Shown here: piece by piece, positions 19,654-29,319 of the stretch
Numbering within the stretch: the first letter of the stretch is position 1
Layout of the letters: each line of letters starts with the position of its first letter
Source: Desulfomicrobium baculatum DSM 4028
Lineage (GTDB): Bacteria > Desulfobacterota > Desulfovibrionia > Desulfovibrionales > Desulfomicrobiaceae
DNA: 64,000 nucleotides
Assembly: GCF_000023225.1 (NCBI RefSeq)
Contig: NC_013173.1
Span: forward strand, 3,784,501-3,848,500
Direction of reading: 5' to 3'
Notes under the pieces: model-generated
Databases searched by the model: none
The model's input: only the letters and a program-made list of their open reading frames with translations
Told to the model about the DNA's origin: nothing
Translations under genes and position numbers: made by a program

Positions 19654-21213
19654 ATGACCAGCCAAATCATAATCACCGCTTTTATTTGCACCGGAATTGG
19701 TGCGGTTGCGGGTTTTTTGTTCAAGAAATACATCACCGATCAAGAGAATGACGACGCGCGCAAATTGTCCGAGCGGATTCTGGATGAAGCCAAGAAGGAT
19801 GCGCAGGCGCACAAGAAAGAGGTTTTGCTCCAGGCTCAGGACGAGGTTTTCGCCCTGAAGAAGGAAGTCGAACAGGATGCTAAGGACCGAGAGCGCGAGC
19901 TGAAAAAGAACGAGGCCAGGTTGCAGGCCAAGGAAGAGCGTCTGGAAAAGAAGGTGGAATCTCTGGCTCTGAAGGAAAGCGAGCTGGTCAGCCTGGAGAA
20001 GAAGGTTGCCAAGCAGGAGCGCGCCGTCGAGGAGAAGGAGGAGGGGTTGCAGGAATTGATCGCCGCCCAGCAGACCCGCCTGGAGGAAATTTCAGGTTTG
20101 ACCGGTGAAGAGGCCCGCGCCCGCCTCATGCAGGAAATTGAGAGCAAGGCACGCCATGAGGCGGCCAAGATGGTGCGGGTGATCGAGGTCGAAGCGCAGG
20201 AGACCGCGCACCGCAAGGCGCAGATGATCATTGCTAGCGCGGTCCAGCGTTACGCTGGCGATTATGTCTCCGAACATACGGTCAGCTCCGTGGAGCTGCC
20301 CAGCGAAGACATGAAGGGGCGCATTATCGGTCGCGAAGGCCGCAACATCCGGGCCATCGAAGCGGCCACGGGTGTTGATCTGATCATCGACGACACGCCG
20401 GAAACGGTCATTTTGTCCGCATACAACCCGCTGCGCCGCGAGGTGGCCAAGAGGTCGCTCGAAAGACTGATCAGCGATGGCCGCATTCATCCCGCGCGTA
20501 TCGAGGATATCGTCAAGAAGGTTGAAAAGGAGATGGATGTCCAGATCCGCGAGATTGGCGAGCAGGCCACTTTCGATCTCGGCGTGCACGGCATTCATCC
20601 CGAGATAGTGAGGCTGCTGGGCCAGTTGCGTTTCCGCACGAGTTTCACCCAGAATGTTCTGCAGCATTCCCTTGAGGTGGCTTTTTTGTGCGGAATCATG
20701 GCCGCCGAGCTTGGGCTGGACATTAAGAAGGCCAAGCGGGCCGGGTTGCTGCACGACCTGGGCAAGGCCGTGGACCACGAAGTCGAGGGTCCGCACGCGC
20801 TGATCGGCGCTGATCTGGCCAAGAAATACAATGAGTCCGCCGAAATCGTGCACGCCATCGCCGCGCATCACGAGGATGTCCCGCCTAAGTCCGTTTATGC
20901 CGTGTTGGTCCAGGCCGCGGACAGTCTCTCCGGAGCCCGCCCCGGCGCGCGCAAGGAGCTTCTTGAGAGCTATGTGAAGCGTCTGGAGGAACTCGAAGGG
21001 ATTGCCACCGGATTTGCCGGCGTCAGCAGAGCCTTTGCCATTCAGGCCGGCAGGGAAGTTCGGGTCATGGTGGACTGCGAGGCGGTCAACGACGACCAGA
21101 TTTACATGCTGAGCAAGGACATCGCCAAGCAGATCGAAGAGAAAATGACCTATCCGGGTCAAATCCGGGTTACGGTCATCCGCGAGAAGAGGGCAGTGGG
21201 CATTGCTAAATAG
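19654..21213 (+). CDS. rny: Ribonuclease Y
   Basis: Membrane-anchored endoribonuclease that starts mRNA decay, 519 residues from ATG 19654 (AAGGAG 6 bases upstream). Order of domains: N-terminal membrane helix (about 4-22), long coiled coil (about 30-200), KH domain containing KGRIIGREGRNIR, and an HD domain with HSLEVAF and LLHDLGKAVDHE. The C-terminal GQIRVTVIREKRA signature is complete. A longer in-frame form from 19567 would have an unnatural N-terminus. The region between 6S RNA and this gene (about 160 bases) holds no other feature I can support. Confidence 0.96.
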   Translation: MTSQIIITAFICTGIGAVAGFLFKKYITDQENDDARKLSERILDEAKKDAQAHKKEVLLQAQDEVFALKKEVEQDAKDRERELKKNEARLQAKEERLEKKVESLALKESELVSLEKKVAKQERAVEEKEEGLQELIAAQQTRLEEISGLTGEEARARLMQEIESKARHEAAKMVRVIEVEAQETAHRKAQMIIASAVQRYAGDYVSEHTVSSVELPSEDMKGRIIGREGRNIRAIEAATGVDLIIDDTPETVILSAYNPLRREVAKRSLERLISDGRIHPARIEDIVKKVEKEMDVQIREIGEQATFDLGVHGIHPEIVRLLGQLRFRTSFTQNVLQHSLEVAFLCGIMAAELGLDIKKAKRAGLLHDLGKAVDHEVEGPHALIGADLAKKYNESAEIVHAIAAHHEDVPPKSVYAVLVQAADSLSGARPGARKELLESYVKRLEELEGIATGFAGVSRAFAIQAGREVRVMVDCEAVNDDQIYMLSKDIAKQIEEKMTYPGQIRVTVIREKRAVGIAK

Positions 21214-21220
21214 TTCCCGA

Positions 21221-21997
21221 ATGCGACTTCTTTTCCTTGGCGACATCGTAGGTAACAGTGGGCGGCAGATGGTGAAAGACCATCTGCCGCGTTTGCGTCG
21301 GGAATTGGAGCTGGACGTGGTTCTGGCCAACGGCGAGAACGCTTCCGGCGGGCTTGGACTCTCGGCCAAAAGCGCGCAGGAGCTGCACCGCTGCGGGGTG
21401 GATGTCCTGACCACCGGAAACCATGTCTGGAAGTTTCCCGACATCCGCCCGGCATTGCACAATGAACCATGGCTGCTGCGTCCGGCCAACTACCCTGCGT
21501 CAGCGCCTGGCCGTGGAGCCGGCGTTTACGAATTGGGCGAGAATCTGCCGCCGCTCATGGTCGTCAATCTGCAAGGGCGGACTTTCATGGAAGCCATCGA
21601 CTGCCCCTTCACGGTTGCCGAGAACCTGGTGGCCCAGGCTCCGCCAGAGGCTGTGATTGTGATCGACATGCACGCCGAAGCCACCTCGGAAAAGCGCGCT
21701 TTGGCCCATATGCTGCGCGGACGCGTGCAGGCGGTGCTTGGCACGCATACCCATGTCCAGACCAACGACGCGTATATCTTCGACGGAATCACAGGCTACA
21801 TTTCCGATTTGGGGATGTGCGGGCCGGAAGATTCCTGCCTGGGCATGGACAGCGACATAATTTTACGCAGATTCAGGACAGGACTGCCCCAGCGTTTTGA
21901 GCTGGCCAAAGGGCCGTGCATGCTCAACGGGGCGCTTATGGAAGTGGTTGACGGTCAATGCCGCGAGATCACGGCATGGCAATACAGGGCATCTTAA
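21221..21997 (+). CDS. ymdB: YmdB-type metallophosphoesterase (TIGR00282)
   Basis: Dinuclear-metal phosphodiesterase of the YmdB family, 258 residues. Family motifs are present: FLGDIVG at the N-terminus, NGEN, TGNHVW and the histidines of HAEATSEK and GTHTHVQTND. In Bacillus, YmdB hydrolyses cyclic nucleotides and acts with RNase Y; the gene also follows rny there, and the same order is kept here, 7 bases after rny. ATG 21221 gives the family N-terminus; an upstream TTG at 21203 would overlap rny. Confidence 0.9.
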   Translation: MRLLFLGDIVGNSGRQMVKDHLPRLRRELELDVVLANGENASGGLGLSAKSAQELHRCGVDVLTTGNHVWKFPDIRPALHNEPWLLRPANYPASAPGRGAGVYELGENLPPLMVVNLQGRTFMEAIDCPFTVAENLVAQAPPEAVIVIDMHAEATSEKRALAHMLRGRVQAVLGTHTHVQTNDAYIFDGITGYISDLGMCGPEDSCLGMDSDIILRRFRTGLPQRFELAKGPCMLNGALMEVVDGQCREITAWQYRAS

Positions 21998-22012
21998 AGA
22001 ACAGGAACCGCC

Positions 22013-23209
22013 ATGACAGATATGGAATTGGCTCGGCAGCTGGAGCAGATCCGGCGCGGGAGCGTTGAGATCATCAACGAAGAGGAATTGGTCGCAAAAC
22101 TGCGCAGGGGCGTTCCGCTGCGGATCAAGGCCGGGTTTGATCCCACGGCCCCGGACCTGCATCTCGGGCATACGGTGCTGATCCAGAAGCTCAAGCATTT
22201 TCAGGAGCTTGGGCATCAGGTTATTTTTCTGATCGGTGATTTCACCGGCATGATCGGTGACCCCTCCGGCAAGTCCGAAACACGCAAGAAATTGACCCGC
22301 GAAGAGGTTCTCCGCAACGCCGAGACTTACAAGAAGCAGATTTTCAAGATTTTGGATCAGGATCGCACCGAGATCGCGTTCAACTCCACCTGGATGGACA
22401 CGTTTTCCGCAGCTGAATTCATCGAGCTTTGCTCTCGCTACACCGTGGCCCGCATGCTTGAGCGAGATGATTTTGAAAAGCGGTTCAAGGGCAACCAGCC
22501 TATCTCCATCCACGAATTCCTTTACCCGCTGGTACAGGGATACGATTCCGTGGCCCTCAAGGCGGATGTCGAGCTCGGTGGCACGGACCAGAAGTTCAAT
22601 CTGCTCATGGGACGCCACCTGCAGCGCGAACACGGTCAGGCATCGCAGATCGTACTGACCATGCCCATTCTGGAGGGCCTCGACGGGGTCCAGAAAATGA
22701 GCAAGTCGCTGGGCAACTACATCGGCATAGATGAGGCTCCGGGCGACATGTTCGGCAAGCTGATGTCCATTTCCGACGAACTGATGTGGCGCTATTATGA
22801 GCTGCTTTCCGACAGTTCCCTGGAACGGATCGGTACCCTGCGCGAGCAGGTACAGTCCGGCGCCCTGCATCCCAAGGTCGCCAAAGAGGATTTGGCCCAG
22901 GAGATCACGACGCGCTTTCACGGAGCCGAGGCCGGCGTTGCTGCGCGCGAGGCTTTCAACTCCGTGTTCGCCAAGCAGGGCATCCCTGAGGATATCGAGG
23001 TTTTTTCCGTGCAGGCCGGAGCGCTGCTGGTCGATGTCCTGAGCGACAGCGGCGTGTGCTCTTCCAAGGGTGATGCCCGGCGGATGTGCAAGCAAAACGC
23101 CGTGACCATTGACGGACGCAAGGAAGAGGATGCGGCGTTTGCATTTGCGCCGGGAGAGTACGTGCTCAAGATCGGCAAGAAGAGATTCCTGAAGCTCGTG
23201 GCCGCGTAA
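22013..23209 (+). CDS. tyrS: Tyrosyl-tRNA synthetase
   Basis: Class I synthetase charging tRNA-Tyr, 398 residues. HLGH (the HIGH motif) lies at about 49-52 and KMSKS near 234-238; a C-terminal S4 RNA-binding domain runs from about 335. The ATG is 15 bases after the phosphodiesterase gene with AGGA upstream. The length and motif spacing fit the TyrS2 subgroup. It is part of the long plus-strand run ending at thrC. Confidence 0.95.
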   Translation: MTDMELARQLEQIRRGSVEIINEEELVAKLRRGVPLRIKAGFDPTAPDLHLGHTVLIQKLKHFQELGHQVIFLIGDFTGMIGDPSGKSETRKKLTREEVLRNAETYKKQIFKILDQDRTEIAFNSTWMDTFSAAEFIELCSRYTVARMLERDDFEKRFKGNQPISIHEFLYPLVQGYDSVALKADVELGGTDQKFNLLMGRHLQREHGQASQIVLTMPILEGLDGVQKMSKSLGNYIGIDEAPGDMFGKLMSISDELMWRYYELLSDSSLERIGTLREQVQSGALHPKVAKEDLAQEITTRFHGAEAGVAAREAFNSVFAKQGIPEDIEVFSVQAGALLVDVLSDSGVCSSKGDARRMCKQNAVTIDGRKEEDAAFAFAPGEYVLKIGKKRFLKLVAA

Positions 23210-23222
23210 GGGGGATTCGCCG

Positions 23223-24086
23223 ATGCTTTCGATGTGGCGCAAAACCGTTCTCCTGGCGCGCATGGTCAAGATCGAACATTCGATCTTTGCCTTGCCGTTC
23301 GCCTACCTCGGGATGATCTGGGCTGCGGGCGGCTGGCCGGGCTGGAAGATATTTCTGGCGCTGACCGTGGCCATGGTGGCCGTGCGTTCCTTTGCCATGG
23401 CGGTCAATCGCCTCGCGGATCTCCCCATCGATGCGAAAAACCCGCGCACCCAGACCAGGCCCCTGGTGACGGGCGAACTCAGTGTTTTCGAAACACTCGT
23501 TTTCATAGCCGTCAGCGCCCTCGTCTTTGTCGGTGCGTGCTGGCAGCTCAACCCCCTGTGTCTGGCGCTTTCTCCACTGGCTCTGGTCTGGTCCGCAATG
23601 TACAGCTATACCAAGCGTTTTACCTCTCTGTGCCATTTTTTTCTGGGCACGGTACTGGGGCTTGCTCCGCTGGCAGGATGGCTCGCCGTGTCGCCGGAGG
23701 TTGCGCTTGCTCCAGTTCTTCTGGCTCTGGGGGTTACTTTTTGGGTCGGTGGATTTGACATTCTTTACGCATGTCAGGACGCCGAGTTCGATCAGAGTGA
23801 GGGCCTGCATTCTCTGCCGGCAGGCAAAGGGGTGCCGATCGCTCTGGCGCTTTCGACCTTCAGCCATGTGGTCACGGCCCTCTTTTTTCTTCTGGCCGGC
23901 TGGGCCGCAGGCGCCGGGATTGTGTACGCGGGTTTTTGCCTGGTCGTGGCGGCGATCCTGCTTTTCGAGCATCGGCTGATCTCTGCCGACGATTTGAGCC
24001 GGGTTAACCTTGCTTTTTTCACCTTGAACGGATTTGTAGCGGTTTTCTTGTTCGCGGGCGCTGTCATCGACACGGCGCTCAGGTAA
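23223..24086 (+). CDS. ubiA: UbiA-family prenyltransferase (menaquinone synthesis)
   Basis: Integral membrane prenyltransferase, 287 residues with about eight or nine membrane segments. The two Asp-rich motifs are visible: NRLADLPIDAKNPRT (about 60-74) and DILYACQDAEFDQ (about 178-190). Automated naming would be 4-hydroxybenzoate polyprenyltransferase, but sulfate reducers of this type make menaquinone, so a role as MqnP of the futalosine route is the better inference. That would supply the quinone used by the Qrc complex in this window. No other mqn gene is adjacent. Confidence 0.85.
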   Translation: MLSMWRKTVLLARMVKIEHSIFALPFAYLGMIWAAGGWPGWKIFLALTVAMVAVRSFAMAVNRLADLPIDAKNPRTQTRPLVTGELSVFETLVFIAVSALVFVGACWQLNPLCLALSPLALVWSAMYSYTKRFTSLCHFFLGTVLGLAPLAGWLAVSPEVALAPVLLALGVTFWVGGFDILYACQDAEFDQSEGLHSLPAGKGVPIALALSTFSHVVTALFFLLAGWAAGAGIVYAGFCLVVAAILLFEHRLISADDLSRVNLAFFTLNGFVAVFLFAGAVIDTALR

Positions 24087-24107
24087 ATACTATTCAGGGA
24101 GCATCTC

Positions 24108-25556
24108 ATGCGCGAAGCCAACGTTTTCCCCACATACAGAGGGGAGATGGAATATGTCTGCCTCGGCTGCCAGGCCAGATACCCCATTGACGAACTGCAT
24201 TACACCTGCCCCAGCTGCAAGGGTGTTTTTCTGCTGGAGGATACCCGCTTTCCAGAGTTGGAAAAAACACCCGGGTCCGCATGGCGCGATATCTTCGATT
24301 TGCGGGCGGCGACGAAAAATCCTGCCCTGCGCGGCATCTTTCGTTTTTACGAGCTGATGGCCCCTGTCGTGGCCGAGGAGCACATTGTCTATCTGGGTGA
24401 GGGCAACACCCCTGTGACCCGCTCCTCGACCGCTCTGGAGCGCCTAGTGGGCCAATCCATGGCCTTCAAGAATGACGGCCAGAATCCGTCCGCGTCATTC
24501 AAGGATCGCGGCATGGCGTGCGCCTATTCGTACCTGCGCCATCTGGTTGCCAAGCATGGGTGGGACAATGTGCTGACCATCTGCGCCTCCACGGGCGACA
24601 CTTCGGCCGCGGCGGCACTCTACGCCGCGTATGTTGGCGAGCCCCTGACCTCGGTCGTGCTGCTGCCCCAGGGCAAGGTCACTGCGCAGCAACTGTCCCA
24701 GCCTCTGGGCAGTGGGGCGAAAGTGCTCGAAATTCCCGGTGTTTTCGATGACTGCATGAAGGTGGTCGAATATCTGGCCGATCATTACCGTGTGGCGCTC
24801 CTGAATTCCAAGAACGCCTGGCGCATACTCGGGCAGGAGAGCTATGCCTTTGAGGTGGCACAGTGGTATGATTGGGATCTGCGCGGTAAGGTTATTTTCG
24901 TGCCCATCGGCAATGCCGGAAACATCACGGCCATCATGAGCGGCTTCCTGAAGCTGCTGCGGCTTGGGATCATCGAGACCCTGCCGCGCATCATCGGCGT
25001 GCAGTCCGAACACGCCGACCCCGTTTTCAGGTACTATGACCAGGACCCCGGCCATCGCCGGTTCGAGGCCGTGAAGGTCCGGCCGTCAGTGGCCCAGGCC
25101 GCGATGATCGGCAATCCCGTATCCTTTCCGAGGGTCGCTTTTCTGGCGGAGCAGTATCAGAAGCTGGGCGGCGCCGGATCTTTCGCGGTGGTGCAGGTCA
25201 GCGAACAGCGCATCATCGAGTCCATGCTGCTGGCCAACAGGCACGGCCATATTGCCTGCACCCAGGGCGGGGAATGCCTGGCCGGACTGTTCAAGGCCAA
25301 AGAGCTTGGGCTCATGGAAGAGGGCGAACTTGCGGTGCTCGACGCCACCGCCCACGCTTTGAAGTTCGCTGGATTCCAGGACATGTATTTCCATGACGGG
25401 TTTGGTCCCGAATTTGAAATCACGCCGGACAGGAAACTGGCCAACGTGCCGCGTCTGGTCATTGATCAGCAGGACAAAGAGCGCCTGTCCGAGGATGCGT
25501 TTACGGTTCAGGCCGCACAAAATGTGGTCGGCATTCTGGGGCTGGATAAAAAATGA
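24108..25556 (+). CDS. thrC: Threonine synthase
   Basis: PLP enzyme converting O-phosphohomoserine to threonine, 482 residues. The cofactor lysine is in NPSASFKDRG, and the N-terminus carries a four-cysteine zinc-ribbon-like element (CLGCQA then CPSCKG, about residues 19-41) seen in many class I thrC proteins of this length. Homoserine dehydrogenase (hom) is also in this window on the other strand, but the two are not in one operon. It ends at a bidirectional terminator. Confidence 0.93.
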   Translation: MREANVFPTYRGEMEYVCLGCQARYPIDELHYTCPSCKGVFLLEDTRFPELEKTPGSAWRDIFDLRAATKNPALRGIFRFYELMAPVVAEEHIVYLGEGNTPVTRSSTALERLVGQSMAFKNDGQNPSASFKDRGMACAYSYLRHLVAKHGWDNVLTICASTGDTSAAAALYAAYVGEPLTSVVLLPQGKVTAQQLSQPLGSGAKVLEIPGVFDDCMKVVEYLADHYRVALLNSKNAWRILGQESYAFEVAQWYDWDLRGKVIFVPIGNAGNITAIMSGFLKLLRLGIIETLPRIIGVQSEHADPVFRYYDQDPGHRRFEAVKVRPSVAQAAMIGNPVSFPRVAFLAEQYQKLGGAGSFAVVQVSEQRIIESMLLANRHGHIACTQGGECLAGLFKAKELGLMEEGELAVLDATAHALKFAGFQDMYFHDGFGPEFEITPDRKLANVPRLVIDQQDKERLSEDAFTVQAAQNVVGILGLDKK

Positions 25557-25584
25557 CGGTGCCGGCCTGAAATGGTGAAAACAA

Positions 25585-25616
25585 AAAATGGCCGCGGTGC
25601 GCACCGCGGCCATTTT
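25585..25616. terminator. Bidirectional terminator between thrC and lpxI
   Basis: A perfect 16-bp inverted repeat (AAAATGGCCGCGGTGC with its complement, no loop bases between) with A and T tracts on both sides. It serves the converging thrC and lpxI transcripts. Confidence 0.88.
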
Positions 25617-25641
25617 TCGTTTCATGGGCATTTCGCGTGCG

Positions 25642-26454
25642 CTACGCGCCCGGTGACAGACCGAGCAGGGCGATGCCGTGGGCATTGGCAAAATCGAGAG
25701 CCTCGCGCTGTTCGAAAAAGATGCATCCCCCGGCTTCAAAGGCCAGGCACGTCGCGCCGACCTCGGCCATGGATTGCAGCGTCTTAAGGCCAAAGGCGGG
25801 GAGGTCGAGCCTCTTGTCTTGGGTCGGCTTGGGGCGTTTCACGACAACCGCCCCGGGCCCGCCAAGCTGGCCTCCGCGCCGGATGGCTGCGTCGGTTCCC
25901 TCGATGGCCTCGACGGCAAGAACGATTTTCTCCCGCACCACCAGGCACTGGCCGATGTCGAATTGTCCCAGGGACTGGGACAGCGTCCATGCGAACTCCA
26001 CATCCTCGCGTTCGCTCTGCGTCGGTTTTCTTTTTGTCAGAACCCCTTCCGGGGCCAGCAGGTCTGGCGAGTAGAGATGTGGAGCCACGACAGTGAGGCC
26101 TTCGCGTTCAAGCTCGGTCGTAAGCGCGCGCAGCAACACGTCATCCCCGCGAGCCTTGATGGAAAAAAGAAGCCGTGCCGCTCGCCAGTCGGGCCGAAGA
26201 TCAAGGGCTTTTGGCTTGTTGATGGGCCCCGCCATGACCACGTGCGTGACATGGTTTGCGGTAAAGAAATCGATAAGCCTGCCAAGTTGGCCAAGCTTCA
26301 GCCAGGAGAAATTGTCGCAATGGGCCTGAAAAGACGGATCGGTGTCGGAAGCGAATCCGACACCGACGACGCGCTCGCCGCGCTCTTTGGCCGTGCTGGC
26401 CACGGTGATGGGAAATGAGCCGCCGCCCGCGATGATGCCAAGCGTTCTGGTCAT
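25642..26454 (-). CDS. lpxI: UDP-2,3-diacylglucosamine diphosphatase LpxI
   Basis: Lipid A pathway enzyme (formerly DUF1009) that hydrolyses UDP-2,3-diacylglucosamine to lipid X, replacing LpxH in many non-gamma proteobacteria. It is 270 residues. The N-terminal GIIAGGGSFPI segment and the C-terminal domain with EAIEGTDAAIRRGG are family hallmarks. It follows lpxA by 7 bases and is the last gene of the envelope operon. lpxB, often next, is absent here and must lie elsewhere. Confidence 0.92.
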   Translation of the reverse strand: MTRTLGIIAGGGSFPITVASTAKERGERVVGVGFASDTDPSFQAHCDNFSWLKLGQLGRLIDFFTANHVTHVVMAGPINKPKALDLRPDWRAARLLFSIKARGDDVLLRALTTELEREGLTVVAPHLYSPDLLAPEGVLTKRKPTQSEREDVEFAWTLSQSLGQFDIGQCLVVREKIVLAVEAIEGTDAAIRRGGQLGGPGAVVVKRPKPTQDKRLDLPAFGLKTLQSMAEVGATCLAFEAGGCIFFEQREALDFANAHGIALLGLSPGA

Positions 26455-26461
26455 GGCCTGT

Positions 26462-27253
26462 CTAGATGCGTTCAGGCGTGATGGTGCCTCGTTTGCTGCT
26501 GCGAATGAAATCGATCAGTTTCATGACCTGTTGGAAGTTGCCCAGTTCCGTTTCAACTTGCTGCATGACTTCATTGCGCTCCTGGTTGGAGCGCCAGATC
26601 AGCTTGTAGGCGGATTTCAGGGCATGAATTTCTTCCGAGGAAAAACCGTGCCTGCGCAATCCGATGAGATTGAGGCCTCGCAAGGTGGCGCGTTCGCCGA
26701 CGGCCAGCATGAATGGCGGCACATCCTGGGCAACCCCGGTCTTTCCGCCGATGAATGCGAAGTCGCCGATGTTCACGAACTGGTGAACAGCCGAAAGGCC
26801 TCCCACGACCACTTCATTCCCGACAGTCACGTGCCCAGCCAGGGTCGCCGCGTTGGCCAGGACATTGTTGTCTCCGACCACGCAGTCGTGCGCGATATGG
26901 GAATAGGCCATCATCAGGTTGTCCGATCCGACCTGGGTCGTTCCTCCGCCACCTTCGGTGCCGCGATGAATGGTGGAGAATTCACGGATCTTGTTGCGGT
27001 CGCCGATGACAAGCGTGCTCTCTTCACCGCCGAATTTCAGGTCCTGGGGTTCGCCGCCGACGCAAGCCATCGAATGGACATGGTTTTTGGTGCCCAAGGT
27101 CGTGAAGCGTTTTATCTGGGCTCCGGCGTCGATGATTGTCTCATCGCCGATGTGAACGCAGTCTTCGATAATGGCGAAAGGGCCAACCGTGACTCCGGTA
27201 CCTAGGTATGCACCCGGATGAACCACCGCAGATGGATGTATGGATGTCTGCAT
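26462..27253 (-). CDS. lpxA: UDP-GlcNAc acyltransferase LpxA
   Basis: First enzyme of lipid A synthesis, adding a 3-hydroxyacyl chain to UDP-GlcNAc. It is 263 residues with left-handed beta-helix hexapeptide repeats; the catalytic His is in the MAYSHIAHDC segment. The ATG at 27253 overlaps the fabZ stop as ATGA and matches the family start (MQTSIHPSAVV). A longer in-frame upstream extension has no support. Confidence 0.95.
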   Translation of the reverse strand: MQTSIHPSAVVHPGAYLGTGVTVGPFAIIEDCVHIGDETIIDAGAQIKRFTTLGTKNHVHSMACVGGEPQDLKFGGEESTLVIGDRNKIREFSTIHRGTEGGGGTTQVGSDNLMMAYSHIAHDCVVGDNNVLANAATLAGHVTVGNEVVVGGLSAVHQFVNIGDFAFIGGKTGVAQDVPPFMLAVGERATLRGLNLIGLRRHGFSSEEIHALKSAYKLIWRSNQERNEVMQQVETELGNFQQVMKLIDFIRSSKRGTITPERI

Positions 27254-27720
27254 CAGTCCTCCCTGGGAACAATGGAAGCGGTGAGAATGCCTTCGGCCAC
27301 GACCTTTCCGTCGACCATGGCCTTGCCGTTGGTCTTCCACATCATCATCTTGTGCCGCTCGTAGGTGACATGCAGGTGCAATTGGTCGCCTGGGAAAACG
27401 GGGCGCCGGAAGCGCACTTTTTCCATGCCGGTGAAAAGAAATATCTTGCCGACAGTGTCCGCCGGGGGAAGGCTTTTAATGACCATGATTCCGCCCGTCT
27501 GGGCCAGGGCCTCAAGGATGAGCACTCCGGGCATGACGGGGTAGGACGGGAAATGGCCCTGGAAGAAAGGTTCGTTGATGGAAACGCTCTTGATGGCGTG
27601 CACGGACTTCATGGGTTCGAAGGACAGCACGCGGTCCACCATCAGAAATGGATAACGGTGGGGGAGCAGGTCCAGAATATCCCGGCTGACGATTTCGCCC
27701 TGTTCTGGTTTGGTTATCAT
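27253..27720 (-). CDS. fabZ: 3-hydroxyacyl-ACP dehydratase FabZ
   Basis: Fatty acid elongation dehydratase, 155 residues, hot-dog fold. LPHRYPFLMVDRV near the N-terminus and the catalytic His/Glu pair in GHFPSYPVMPGVLILEA are intact. Its substrate is also the acyl donor for LpxA and LpxD, which explains the shared operon lpxD-fabZ-lpxA. The ATG at 27720 sits 4 bases after the lpxD stop; an in-frame start at 27741 would overlap lpxD. Confidence 0.94.
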   Translation of the reverse strand: MITKPEQGEIVSRDILDLLPHRYPFLMVDRVLSFEPMKSVHAIKSVSINEPFFQGHFPSYPVMPGVLILEALAQTGGIMVIKSLPPADTVGKIFLFTGMEKVRFRRPVFPGDQLHLHVTYERHKMMMWKTNGKAMVDGKVVAEGILTASIVPRED

Positions 27721-27724
27721 GTCT

Positions 27725-28753
27725 TTACCCTTTGTTCGCAAGTTCTTCCCGGAGTGCGGCCAGTTCCTTTTCCAATCTGCCGAGGCGCCGCTTCATTTCC
27801 GGCAGCTTGGGCATGATGGCCGATGCCCGTAAAAAAGATCCATGGGGCATGACCGGGATGCCGCTCAAGTCCTGACCCGGGGGCACGTCCTTGCCTACGC
27901 CGGACTTAGCGCCGATTCGGCATCCGTCGCCCAGGTTCAGGTGACCGGCGACTCCGACCTGCCCGGCCAGAACCACTCCGTCACCAAGGGTGGTCGAGCC
28001 AGCGATGCCGACTTGCGACACGATGATGCAGTTTCGCCCTACCCGCACATTATGGCCGAGCTGGACCAGATTATCGATCTTGGTGCCGTGCCCCACGCGG
28101 GTTTCACCCAAGGCGGCACGGTCTATGGTCGTGTTGGCGCCGATCTCGACATCGTCTTCGATCACGGTCCGTCCAATCTGGGGAAACTTTGTCATTCCGG
28201 AGGCGGCCTGGGCAAAGCCGAATCCGTCGCTTCCCAGAACTGTGCCGGCATGCAGGATGACCCGTTTACCGACCAGCGTGCCGGCCATGAGCGAACAGTT
28301 CGGGTAGATAATCGTATCCTCGCCGATGCTGCAGTCTTCGCCGAGGTAGGAGCCGCTGAATATGCGAACTCCCGCACCCACCTGCGCCCCTGGGCCGATG
28401 TAGACAAAAGGGGCAACGGCGGCGCTTGGGTCGATGCGCGCGGCTTCGTGCACAAAGGCCAGAGGGCTTATGCCTTCAAAAGAACCCTGAGGCTTGGCGA
28501 AAAGCTGAACGCTGCGGGCAAAATCAAGATAGGGATGAGCGCTGATCAGACAGGGTTTGGTATCCAAAGCCTGATCAGCGCTGACGAGGACTGCGCCGGC
28601 GCCGGTTGTTTCGAGTTGCGGCGCATATTTGGGGTTGGCCAGAAAGGACAGCTCGGACGCTGAAGCCTCGGCCAGGGTGTTGACCCCGGTGATCTCAAGG
28701 TCCTTGCCCTTCAAGGTCAAGCCCAAGCGGGATGCGATTTCGGAAAGAAGCAT
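27725..28753 (-). CDS. lpxD: UDP-3-O-acylglucosamine N-acyltransferase LpxD
   Basis: Third step of lipid A synthesis, 342 residues. A uridine-binding N-terminal domain (about 1-100) is followed by the hexapeptide beta-helix; the catalytic His is in [14 protein letters not shown]-terminal helical tail ([18 protein letters not shown]) is the ACP-recognition region. It starts 11 bases after skp. Confidence 0.95.
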   Translation of the reverse strand: MLLSEIASRLGLTLKGKDLEITGVNTLAEASASELSFLANPKYAPQLETTGAGAVLVSADQALDTKPCLISAHPYLDFARSVQLFAKPQGSFEGISPLAFVHEAARIDPSAAVAPFVYIGPGAQVGAGVRIFSGSYLGEDCSIGEDTIIYPNCSLMAGTLVGKRVILHAGTVLGSDGFGFAQAASGMTKFPQIGRTVIEDDVEIGANTTIDRAALGETRVGHGTKIDNLVQLGHNVRVGRNCIIVSQVGIAGSTTLGDGVVLAGQVGVAGHLNLGDGCRIGAKSGVGKDVPPGQDLSGIPVMPHGSFLRASAIMPKLPEMKRRLGRLEKELAALREELANKG

Positions 28754-28764
28754 TGCCCGCTCTG

Positions 28765-29280
28765 TTATTTGCCGCGCATGGCTTTGTTGAGTTCCGCCAT
28801 GATGGCGTTTGTGAGGTCAACACTTTCTTGGCCGTAGATCACACCGCTGGCCTGCTTGTCGAAAATGGCGGTGTAGCCGTTTTTCTTTCCGTAACTCTCG
28901 ATCACTTCCAGAAGCTTGTCGATGATGGGCTTTGAAAGGTTCTGTTCGGCCTGCTGCAGCTTGCGCTGGTAGCTCTGTCCCATGTCCTGGAAGTCACGCA
29001 CTTTGCGTTTGTATTGCGTTTCCTTGTCAAGCTTGGCTTCCTGGCTGAGCATCATGGACTGTTTCTGCAGTTCGTCTTTGAGCGTGTCCAGTGACTTTTT
29101 CTGTGTATCAAGGTTGTCCTTCATGTCCTTGAATTGGGACTTGAGCTGCTCCATGGCCTTGGAGCCGGGTTCGGACTTGGCGATGACCGTCTTCATATCA
29201 ATAAAACCGATTTTGGTTTCGGCGCCTGCCGTCAGGGCCAGGCAAAGCACGAAAAAGATTGTCAGGATAAATGTACGCAT
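28765..29280 (-). CDS. skp: Periplasmic chaperone Skp/OmpH
   Basis: Trimeric periplasmic chaperone that carries unfolded outer-membrane proteins to BamA. It is 171 residues with a signal peptide (about 1-20, cleavage after GAE or AGA). The middle (about 40-120) is two long charged helices, the tentacles of the family. It sits 39 bases after bamA, as in most lipopolysaccharide-bearing bacteria. Confidence 0.9.
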   Translation of the reverse strand: MRTFILTIFFVLCLALTAGAETKIGFIDMKTVIAKSEPGSKAMEQLKSQFKDMKDNLDTQKKSLDTLKDELQKQSMMLSQEAKLDKETQYKRKVRDFQDMGQSYQRKLQQAEQNLSKPIIDKLLEVIESYGKKNGYTAIFDKQASGVIYGQESVDLTNAIMAELNKAMRGK

Positions 29281-29319
29281 GGAAAACTCCTCACCAATAA
29301 TGTGTAATTTGTCTTGTGG